DNA of 64,000 nucleotides from Actinomycetes bacterium. Its GTDB lineage: Bacteria; Actinomycetota; Actinomycetes; Mycobacteriales; Mycobacteriaceae. Where the stretch lies: NCBI GenBank assembly GCA_023461275.1, contig JAEYMI010000081.1:29626-93625 (forward strand). The letters run 5' to 3'. Positions 57,903 through 64,000 of the stretch are shown here, piece by piece. The notes beneath the pieces are model-generated. The model made no database searches and was not told the origin of the DNA. It was given only the letters and a program-made list of their open reading frames with translations. The first letter of the stretch is position 1; every line of letters starts with the position of its first letter. Position numbers and translations under genes: made by a program.

Positions 57903-59660
57903 ATGGCCTTCTCCGTCCAGATGCCCGCCCTGGGTGAAAGCGTCACCGAAGGGACAGTCACCCGGTGGCTGAAGGAGGAGGGCGACACCGTCGAGGCCGA
58001 CGAGCCCTTGCTCGAGGTCTCCACGGACAAGGTCGACACCGAGATCCCCGCACCCGCCTCCGGCGTGCTGACGAAGATCATTGCCAAGGAAGACGACGTC
58101 GTCGAGGTCGGTGGTGAACTCGCGCTGATCGGGGATGCCGATGAGGCAGCCTCAAGCTCTGACGATTCCGATTCCGGCGCTTCCGAACCGGTCGCCGAGA
58201 CCCCTGCCGAGACCGAACCCGACGCGCCGTCGACCGACACCGAGGAGCCGGCTCCGAAGCCCGCCGCGGGCACCGGTGGTGGCTCCGCCGAGGGCACCGA
58301 CGTGACGATGCCGGCGCTCGGCGAATCCGTCACCGAGGGCACCGTGACCAACTGGCTCAAGTCGGTCGGCGACGAGGTCGCCGTCGATGAGCCGCTGCTC
58401 GAGGTCTCCACCGACAAGGTCGACACCGAGATCCCCTCCCCCGTCGCGGGCACCCTGCTCGAGATCTTCGCCCAGGAAGACGACGTGGTGGAGGTCGGTG
58501 GTCGGCTCGCGGTGATCGGCGATGCATCAGCCGCGCCGTCGAAGTCCGAACCGACCCCGGAACCCGAGCCTGCACCCGAGCCCGGGCCCGAGGCGAAGAA
58601 GCCCGAACCTGAGCCAGAGCCCGAGCCGGAACCTGCGAAAACCGAGTCCGCCACGGTTTCGTCGTCGGAGCCCACCACTCTCGAGTCGACTCCTTACGTC
58701 ACTCCGCTGGTGCGAAAGCTGGCTGCGGACAACAACATCGACCTGAACTCGGTGAAGGGCACCGGAGTGGGCGGCCGCATCCGCAAGCAGGATGTGCTCG
58801 CCGCCGCCGAGGCTGCGAAGGCACCTGCTGCACCCGAGCCGTCGGCGCCGGCCGCGTCCGCACCGGCCGCTTCCGCTGCGGCACCTGCAGCCGCGTCGTC
58901 GGCGCCCGAGGTCCGACCGGAGCTGGCCGAGCTGCGCGGTACCACGCAGAAGATCAACCGGATTCGCCAGATCACGGCCAAGAAGACGCGCGAATCGCTG
59001 CAGACCAGCGCGCAGCTGACGCAGGTGTTCGAGGTCGACATGACCAAGATCGTCACCCTGCGCAAGGCCGCGAAGGAACAGTTCAAGGCGTCCGAGGGCG
59101 TGAACCTGACCTTCCTGCCGTTCATCGCGAAGGCCGTCGTCGAGGCGCTCAAGCTGCATCCGAACGTCAACGCATCGATCGATGAGGACAAGAAAGAGAT
59201 CACCTACTACGACAAGGTGAATCTCGGTATCGCGGTGGACACCGAACAGGGGCTGCTCTCGCCGGTCATCCACAACGCCGACGACCTGTCGATTGCCGGT
59301 TTGGCACGCGCCATCGCCGACATCGCTGCGCGGGCACGTAAGGGTCCCGGCGGGCTCAAGCCCGACGAGTTGGCCGGTGGCACGTTCACCATCACCAACA
59401 TCGGCAGCCAGGGCGCACTGTTCGACACCCCGATCCTGGTACCGCCGCAGGCCGCCATGCTCGGCACCGGAGCCATCGTCAAGCGTCCGGTGGTCATCAC
59501 CGGCGACGACGGTTCGGAATCCATTGCGGTGCGGTCGATGTCGTTCCTGCCGCTGACCTATGATCACCGGCTGATCGACGGCGCTGACGCCGGTCGTTTC
59601 CTGACGACCATCAAGAAGCGCCTCGAGCAGGCCGAGTTCGCCGCGGATCTGGGTCTGTAA
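57903..59660 (+). CDS. dlaT: Dihydrolipoamide acyltransferase E2 (DlaT/SucB)
   Basis: E2 component of 2-oxoacid dehydrogenases, 585 residues. Two N-terminal lipoyl domains each carry EVSTDKVDTEIP with the lipoylated Lys (about residues 43 and 162), linked by acidic Pro/Glu-rich hinges. The peripheral-subunit-binding domain is TPLVRKLAADNNIDLNSVKGTGVGGRI. The catalytic domain ends with the motif DHRLIDGADAGRF. In mycobacteria this E2 (Rv2215) serves pyruvate dehydrogenase and, with Lpd and AhpCD, peroxide defence. AGGAG is nine bases before the ATG. lipB and lipA, which make its lipoyl groups, follow 1 kb downstream. Confidence 0.96.
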   Translation: MAFSVQMPALGESVTEGTVTRWLKEEGDTVEADEPLLEVSTDKVDTEIPAPASGVLTKIIAKEDDVVEVGGELALIGDADEAASSSDDSDSGASEPVAETPAETEPDAPSTDTEEPAPKPAAGTGGGSAEGTDVTMPALGESVTEGTVTNWLKSVGDEVAVDEPLLEVSTDKVDTEIPSPVAGTLLEIFAQEDDVVEVGGRLAVIGDASAAPSKSEPTPEPEPAPEPGPEAKKPEPEPEPEPEPAKTESATVSSSEPTTLESTPYVTPLVRKLAADNNIDLNSVKGTGVGGRIRKQDVLAAAEAAKAPAAPEPSAPAASAPAASAAAPAAASSAPEVRPELAELRGTTQKINRIRQITAKKTRESLQTSAQLTQVFEVDMTKIVTLRKAAKEQFKASEGVNLTFLPFIAKAVVEALKLHPNVNASIDEDKKEITYYDKVNLGIAVDTEQGLLSPVIHNADDLSIAGLARAIADIAARARKGPGGLKPDELAGGTFTITNIGSQGALFDTPILVPPQAAMLGTGAIVKRPVVITGDDGSESIAVRSMSFLPLTYDHRLIDGADAGRFLTTIKKRLEQAEFAADLGL

Positions 59661-59670
59661 CTCACACCAG

Positions 59671-60552
59671 ATGCGGGTAGCTATCGCGGGTTCGCAAGGG
59701 TTGATCGGTTCGGCCCTGGCCGATTCGCTGCGTGCCGACGGTCACTCGGTGGTCCGTCTGGTTCGCCGCGAGGCGCTCGACGACGACGAGTTCAGCTGGG
59801 ACCCCGAGACATTCGGGGTCCCGGCCGAAGCGCTGCACGGCGTCGACGCCCTCGTCAGCCTCGGTGGAGTCGGTGTCGGTAATCAGCGATGGACCGGCCG
59901 GTTCAAGCAAGAGCTTCGTGATTCTCGGATCACACCGACCCATGTGCTGGCCGAGGCCGCCCGCGACCATCGGGTGCCGGCCTTCCTCAGCGCCAGCGCA
60001 ACCGGGTATTACGGCAACACCGGATCGCATGCCGCTGTCGAAACCGACGGTCCCGGTGAGGGTTTCCTGGCCGACCTCGTCGTCGACTGGGAGGCCGCGG
60101 CGACTGGGCCCTCGGCCGACACCCGCGTCGTGTTGCTGCGTACCGCACCGGTGCTCTCACCCAAGGGCGGATTGCTGGCCAAGCTGCGGCCGATCTTCAA
60201 GCTCGGCCTCGGTGGTGCGATCGGTGATGGGCGGCAGTACTTTTCGTGGATCACCCTGGTCGACGAGGTACGTGCCATCGCCTTCCTGCTGGGGTCGGCG
60301 GTCAGCGGACCGGTAAATCTGGTGTCGCCCGGTGCGGTGCCGTTCGGCGAGTTCGTATCGGCATTCGGCCACGCCGTGCATCGGCCGACGTTGTTCAAGG
60401 TTCCCGCAGTCGTGGCCAAGACGGCCGGCGGTGAGATGGCCGAGGAAATGATTCTGTTCAGTCAGCGCGTTACACCTGCTGTGTTGACCGACAACGATTT
60501 CACCTTCACCCATCCCGACGTCGAATCCGCTCTGGAGTACGCGAATGCGTGA
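59671..60552 (+). CDS. TIGR01777 family NAD-dependent epimerase-like protein
   Basis: Rossmann-fold extended SDR protein of 293 residues: MRVAIAGSQGLIGSALADSLRADGH with the dinucleotide loop, SATGYYGNTG for the active Tyr region, and LSPKGGLLAKLRPIFKLGLGG. Family members include cell-division-associated SulA-like proteins, but the substrate is unknown. It matches Rv2216. It begins ten bases after dlaT and overlaps lipB by eight bases, so it is expressed with the lipoate genes. Confidence 0.92.
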   Translation: MRVAIAGSQGLIGSALADSLRADGHSVVRLVRREALDDDEFSWDPETFGVPAEALHGVDALVSLGGVGVGNQRWTGRFKQELRDSRITPTHVLAEAARDHRVPAFLSASATGYYGNTGSHAAVETDGPGEGFLADLVVDWEAAATGPSADTRVVLLRTAPVLSPKGGLLAKLRPIFKLGLGGAIGDGRQYFSWITLVDEVRAIAFLLGSAVSGPVNLVSPGAVPFGEFVSAFGHAVHRPTLFKVPAVVAKTAGGEMAEEMILFSQRVTPAVLTDNDFTFTHPDVESALEYANA

Positions 60553-61255
60553 CGGCAGCGTACGAGCCAGTTCCGCGCCGATCGAGGTCCGCGAACTCGG
60601 CGTCGTCGACTACCGCGACGCCTACGAACTGCAGCATCGCCTGGCCACCGAGCGTGCCGCCGGCACCCTCGACCACGATGTGATGCTGCTGCTGGAGCAC
60701 CCGTCGACCTACACCGCGGGAAAGCGCACCGAGGACGCCGACCGGCCGACGAACGGCGCACCGGTCATCGATGTCGACCGTGGTGGGCGGATCACGTGGC
60801 ATGGCCCCGGCCAGCTCGTGGGGTATCCGATCGTCAAGCTCGCCGAGCCGCTCGACGTCGTCGAATATGTTCGCCGCATCGAAGAGGCACTCATCGCGGT
60901 TTGCGCCGGTTTCGGTGTCCGCACCGACCGCGTCGACGGGCGGTCCGGCGTGTGGGTGGTCGACGACGCCGATTCCCCGTCCGGACAACGCAAGCTCGGG
61001 CAGATCGGCATCCGGGTGTCACGCGGTGTGGCGTTGCACGGTTTCGCACTCAACGTCGATCCCGACATGGCGGCCTTCTCCGCGATCGTCCCGTGCGGCA
61101 TCGCCGACGCCGGCGTCACATCGCTGAGCCTCGAAAGTGCTGCACCGCTGACGGTTTCCGACGTGGTGCAACCGATCGTCGATGCGGTCACCGCCGCACT
61201 CGATCACGTCCAGGCATCCCCGGTGACCTCGGGCGGCGTAGGATCGACCCGATGA
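60545..61255 (+). CDS. lipB: Octanoyl transferase (LipB)
   Basis: Moves octanoyl from acyl carrier protein to lipoyl-domain lysines. The 236-residue sequence has the conserved Arg-Gly-Gly (DVDRGGRITWHGPGQLVGYPI), the catalytic Lys in RKLGQIGIRVSRGVALHGFALNV, and the catalytic Cys in IVPCGIADAGVTS. It matches Rv2217. The ATG at 60545 overlaps the epimerase-like gene, and the stop overlaps lipA by ATGA, so the three are translated in coupled fashion. Confidence 0.96.
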   Translation: MRDGSVRASSAPIEVRELGVVDYRDAYELQHRLATERAAGTLDHDVMLLLEHPSTYTAGKRTEDADRPTNGAPVIDVDRGGRITWHGPGQLVGYPIVKLAEPLDVVEYVRRIEEALIAVCAGFGVRTDRVDGRSGVWVVDDADSPSGQRKLGQIGIRVSRGVALHGFALNVDPDMAAFSAIVPCGIADAGVTSLSLESAAPLTVSDVVQPIVDAVTAALDHVQASPVTSGGVGSTR

Positions 61256-62283
61256 CCGCGCAGCCAGACACCACCGCACCCGACCCGGCCGGACGCAAGC
61301 TGCTCCGCCTCGAGGTGCGCAACGCGCAGACCCCGATCGAGCGCAAGCCGAAGTGGATCAAGACCCGCGCGACGATGGGCCCGGAGTTCACCGAACTCAA
61401 GGGCCTGGTGAAGCGCGAGGGCCTGCACACGGTGTGCGAGGAAGCCGGCTGCCCCAACATCTACGAATGCTGGGAAGACCGTGAGGCCACCTTCCTCATC
61501 GGCGGCGAACAGTGCACCCGACGCTGCGACTTCTGCCAGATCGACACCGGTAAACCGGCCGAACTCGACCGCGACGAGCCTCGACGCGTCGCCGAGAGCG
61601 TGCAGGCGATGGGTCTTCGCTATTCGACGATCACCGGCGTCGCCCGCGACGACCTGCCCGACGAGGGCGCCTGGCTCTACGCCGAAACCGTGCGCGCCAT
61701 CCACCGCCTCAATCCGGGCACCGGTGTGGAGAATCTCATCCCCGACTTCCACGCCAAGCCCGACCTGCTCAACGAGGTGTTCGACGCCCGACCGGAGGTC
61801 CTCGCGCACAACCTGGAGACAGTGCCGCGCATCTTCAAACGCATCCGGCCGGCGTTCCGGTACGAGCGGTCACTCGACGTACTGACCCAGGCGCGCGACT
61901 TCGGGCTGGTCACCAAGTCGAACTTGATCCTCGGCATGGGCGAGACGCCCGACGAGGTGCGCGAGTCCCTGGCCGATCTCCACGACGCGGGTTGCGACAT
62001 CGTCACCATCACCCAGTACCTGCGCCCTTCTCCGCGGCATCACCCGGTCGAGCGGTGGGTGAAGCCCGAGGAGTTCGTCGAGCATTCCGACTACGCCAAG
62101 GAGCTCGGATTCGCCGGTGTGATGGCCGGGCCGCTGGTGCGCTCGTCGTACCGTGCCGGCCGCCTGTACGCGCAGGCAATGGCCCATCATGGACGCGAGT
62201 TGTCTCCGGCGATGATGCATCTGGCCCAGGAAGGCTCGGCCAGCCAGGAGGCGTCGAGCCTGCTGAGCCGGTTGGCGCGCTGA
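61252..62283 (+). CDS. lipA: Lipoyl synthase (LipA)
   Basis: Radical SAM enzyme of 343 residues that inserts two sulfurs into octanoyl groups. Both cluster motifs are intact: the auxiliary cluster CEEAGCPNIYECW and the SAM cluster CTRRCDFC, plus the C-terminal RSSYRA (the Arg-Ser-Ser ligand). It needs intact Fe-S supply, for which the A-type carrier at 47 kb is a candidate. ATG at 61252 overlaps the lipB stop. Confidence 0.97.
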   Translation: MTAQPDTTAPDPAGRKLLRLEVRNAQTPIERKPKWIKTRATMGPEFTELKGLVKREGLHTVCEEAGCPNIYECWEDREATFLIGGEQCTRRCDFCQIDTGKPAELDRDEPRRVAESVQAMGLRYSTITGVARDDLPDEGAWLYAETVRAIHRLNPGTGVENLIPDFHAKPDLLNEVFDARPEVLAHNLETVPRIFKRIRPAFRYERSLDVLTQARDFGLVTKSNLILGMGETPDEVRESLADLHDAGCDIVTITQYLRPSPRHHPVERWVKPEEFVEHSDYAKELGFAGVMAGPLVRSSYRAGRLYAQAMAHHGRELSPAMMHLAQEGSASQEASSLLSRLAR

Positions 62284-62312
62284 CCTGCTGTCCCGGCGTC
62301 GAATCCGACACG

Positions 62313-62318
62313 TAAGCT
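62313..62318 (+). promoter_or_regulatory. -10 element of a leaderless DUF4191 transcript
   Basis: TAAGCT fits TAnnnT and ends seven bases before the ATG at 62326, where no ribosome site is visible. Confidence 0.35.
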
Positions 62319-62325
62319 GAACCCC

Positions 62326-63069
62326 ATGGCAAAGGCGTCAGCAGCAAGCAAAGAGGAAAAGGCCGCGGCCAAGAAGGCTCGGCGGAAGGCCTCTCGCGAG
62401 CGTTACTCACAGCTGTGGCAGGCCTTCCAGATGCAGCGGAAGGAAGACAAGCGGCTCATCCCATACATGGTGGGGGTGTTTGTCCTCATCGTGGCCATCG
62501 CCGTGGTCGCGGGGCTGCTCCTCGGGTCGCTGTGGCTGTTCCTCCCGCTGGGCATCGTGCTGGGCTTGCTCGCCGCGTTCATCCTCTTCGGGCGTCGGAT
62601 GCAGAAGTCGGTGTACACCAAGGCCGAGGGTCAGCCGGGTGCTGCGGGCTGGGCATTGAGCAACATGCGTGGTCAGTGGCGGGTGACGCAGGCAGTCACC
62701 GGCACGTCGCACCTCGACGCCGTGCACCGTGTGATCGGCAGGCCGGGCGTGATCTTGGTGGCCGAGGGCTCGCCATCGCGAGTCAAGTCGTTGATGGCAC
62801 AGGAGAAGAAGAAAGCGGCCCGCGTTGTGGGCGACACCCCGATCTATGAGATCAGTGTCGGCAACGACGACGGCCAGGTCCCGCTGTCCAAGCTGGAGCG
62901 TCACCTCAACAAGCTGCCCAAGAACATCGACGGCAAGCGCATCGACACCCTCGAGGGCCGGCTCGCCGCCCTCGGCGGTCGCAGCCCCGGCCCGGGTATG
63001 CCCAAGGGCCCGTTGCCGGCGAACGCCAAGATGCGCAGCATGCAGCGGGCCGCCAAGCGCCGCAGCTGA
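62326..63069 (+). CDS. DUF4191 membrane protein (Rv2219 type)
   Basis: Conserved protein of 247 residues. The N-terminus is lysine-rich (SKEEKAAAKKARRKASRERYSQLWQAF), two adjacent membrane helices lie at about 45-90, and a soluble basic domain follows: TKAEGQPGAAGWALSNMRGQWRVTQAV, VIGRPGVILVAEGSPSRVKSL, then a Lys/Arg-rich tail. Function unknown; family position next to lipA is stable in mycobacteria. The following gene starts 18 bases later and may be cotranscribed. Confidence 0.92.
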   Translation: MAKASAASKEEKAAAKKARRKASRERYSQLWQAFQMQRKEDKRLIPYMVGVFVLIVAIAVVAGLLLGSLWLFLPLGIVLGLLAAFILFGRRMQKSVYTKAEGQPGAAGWALSNMRGQWRVTQAVTGTSHLDAVHRVIGRPGVILVAEGSPSRVKSLMAQEKKKAARVVGDTPIYEISVGNDDGQVPLSKLERHLNKLPKNIDGKRIDTLEGRLAALGGRSPGPGMPKGPLPANAKMRSMQRAAKRRS

Positions 63070-63087
63070 TTCCGCGGAGATCCGCGG

Positions 63088-63711
63088 ATGACCGGCAAGG
63101 TCGATCTCAAGAAGACGCTCGACGCCTACCGGGCCACCCGAAACGTCTTTCGGGTTGTCGACGTACCCGACCTGCGCTATCTGATGCTCGACGGCCATGG
63201 TGATCCCAACACCGAGGTCTTCGCCACGTCGATCGAGACACTCTTCCCGGTTGCCTACGCGCTGAAGTTCGCGAGCAAGAACGATCTCGGCCGCGACTAC
63301 GTGGTGCCGCCGCTGGAGGCGCTGTGGACAGCGGACTCTATGGACGCATTCACGGCCAGTCGTGACAAGTCTCAATGGGACTGGACGCTGATGATCATGG
63401 TGCCGGACTGGGTCGACGACGACATGATTGCCGCAGCGATCACCAAGATCACCGATCGCGGTGTAGCGGCCCGCATTTCCGAGGTACGTTGCGAAACCCT
63501 CGCCGAGGGTCATTGCGTGCAGACACTGCACGTCGGCTCATTCGACGACGAGGGACCGCTGCTGGAGCGAATGCACCACGAGTTCATCCCGCAGCACGGC
63601 CTGACGATGACCGGTCGCCACCACGAGATCTACCTGAGCGACTTCCGCCGGACCGTGCCGGAGAAACTCAAAACCATTCTCCGCCAACCGGTCCGCGCCG
63701 CCACGTCTTGA
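63088..63711 (+). CDS. GyrI-like small-molecule-binding domain protein
   Basis: Protein of 207 residues with the GyrI/SHS2-like fold: VDVPDLRYLMLDGHGDP near the start, FPVAYALKFASK, LEALWTADSMDAF, and a C-terminal half with DFRRTVPEKLKTILRQP. Such proteins can bind or hydrolyse cyanogenic or aromatic ligands, or act as effector domains; this one lacks a DNA-binding part. It is the last gene of the conserved block before the DNA-damage promoter of the next gene. In M. tuberculosis the region goes on to glnA1; in this window glnA1 is not reached. Confidence 0.84.
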   Translation: MTGKVDLKKTLDAYRATRNVFRVVDVPDLRYLMLDGHGDPNTEVFATSIETLFPVAYALKFASKNDLGRDYVVPPLEALWTADSMDAFTASRDKSQWDWTLMIMVPDWVDDDMIAAAITKITDRGVAARISEVRCETLAEGHCVQTLHVGSFDDEGPLLERMHHEFIPQHGLTMTGRHHEIYLSDFRRTVPEKLKTILRQPVRAATS

Positions 63712-63726
63712 CCTGGCGAAACGGAA

Positions 63727-63749
63727 TTGTCGGTGGGGTGTCGTAACCT
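63727..63749 (+). promoter_or_regulatory. PafBC (RecA-independent DNA damage) promoter
   Basis: TTGTCGGTG, eight bases, TAACCT is an exact match to the RecA-NDp motif TTGTCRGTG-N8-TAnnnT used by the PafBC activator in Mycobacteriales. The TAACCT is the -10, so transcription should start near 63756, about 90 bases before the likely start codon. A CCCGAA-TG-TTCGGG inverted repeat at 63813-63826 lies in the leader. Confidence 0.85.
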
Positions 63750-63846
63750 GGTTTCCAGCACTATGTGAAGCGCTTTTCAGAGATATGTGGGCACAGTTCG
63801 TGTCACTCAACTCCCGAATGTTCGGGTGGATCTCTGGAAGGTGGTG

Positions 63847-64000
63847 GTGTCAGTGGCGATCGCCACGCAAACAGACACCCGCTGGACCACACCATCACCC
63901 TGGCCCACCCTCCCGGCCTCATGGCTGGGCAACATCAACACCGACCACCTACCCGACCCCACCATCAACGACCTCGTCCTGTCCCTCGTCGACAGCCAAC
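63847..64000 (+). CDS. 5' end of a probable 13E12/DUF222 HNH-type protein (partial)
   Basis: The first 51 codons of a gene that runs off the window. The residues (VAIATQTDTRWTTPSPWP...SWLGNINTDHLPDPTINDLVLSLVDSQ) recall the start of the DUF222/13E12 proteins common in Gordonia and relatives, many of which end in an HNH nuclease domain, but the domain itself is not in view. Codon use is richer in ACC, CCC and CTC than in its neighbours. The GTG at 63847 has GGAAGG five bases upstream; further GTGs at 63841, 63844 and 63853 are possible. The PafBC promoter supports a DNA-damage role, since several mycobacterial 13E12 genes are reported under this control. Confidence 0.5.
   Translation, partial: MSVAIATQTDTRWTTPSPWPTLPASWLGNINTDHLPDPTINDLVLSLVDSQ

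Noticed and set aside
63813..63826. CCCGAATGTTCGGG as a LexA box
   Set aside because: The arms are separated by two bases and lack the GAAC-N4-GTTC spacing, so it does not fit LexA.

Overview
The window is GC-rich actinobacterial chromosome, and gene content and order point to a Mycobacteriales genome, most likely Gordonia or a close relative. From position 203 to about 63.1 kb the order matches the Mycobacterium tuberculosis segment from pbpB/mraZ (about Rv2163c) to Rv2219. The matching blocks are the division cluster start, the Rv2170-type GNAT, lppM, mptA, pknL, aroG, fadD15, pimB', qcrCAB/ctaCEF, asnB, adoK, cobT/cobS, ilvE, gcvT, pepA, dlaT and lipBA. Rv numbers are from memory and serve as orthology anchors, not search results. 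No rRNA, tRNA, CRISPR array, prophage or insertion sequence was seen.

Layout. 1-5.5 kb: the start of the dcw cluster on the minus strand (mraZ, rsmH, ftsL-like, pbpB, probably murE at the edge), with a clear MraZ-box array. 5.6-8.6 kb: a HEPN-type protein and a GNAT enzyme around a perfect LexA box, then a CrtI-like oxidoreductase. 8.7-19.8 kb: lppM, a methylenetetrahydrofolate reductase, a polyprenyl diphosphate synthase, a second CrtI-like enzyme, mptA, the Rv2175c-type DNA-binding protein, pknL, aroG, an RNase AS-type exonuclease and a GT87 mannosyltransferase. 19.8-27.5 kb: plsC, a ROK kinase, an ArsA-like ATPase with a degenerate P-loop, two SRPBCC proteins, fadD15 and pimB'. 27.5-31.5 kb: a secreted metallopeptidase-like lipoprotein, two NlpC/P60 hydrolases (one behind a c-di-AMP riboswitch) and a small Cys-rich protein. 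31.7-35.4 kb: a DnaQ-UvrC-like nuclease behind a LexA box, an Lrp-type ligand-binding domain, trpD and an unrecognised gene. 35.5-45.9 kb: the bc1-aa3 respiratory genes ctaE-qcrCAB and ctaC-ctaF, interrupted by a PAP2/diacylglycerol-kinase fusion and an AAC(2')-I-type acetyltransferase, then asnB. 45.9-63.7 kb: adoK, an Fe-S carrier, glycerate kinase, a CobU-CobT fusion, cobS, an F420-type oxidoreductase, ilvE, gcvT, a CHAP hydrolase, pepA, dlaT, lipB, lipA and small conserved proteins. The window closes inside a gene, probably a 13E12/DUF222 protein, behind a textbook PafBC (RecA-independent DNA damage) promoter.

How they work together. Most genes serve the mycolata envelope (peptidoglycan, PIM/lipomannan mannosylation, acyl activation), the cytochrome bcc-aa3 branch, or lipoate-dependent 2-oxoacid dehydrogenase metabolism. 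The least expected signal is DNA-damage control inside an otherwise housekeeping segment: one perfect LexA box, one 11/12 LexA box and one full PafBC motif, in front of a HEPN protein, a Cho-like nuclease and the putative 13E12/DUF222 gene.
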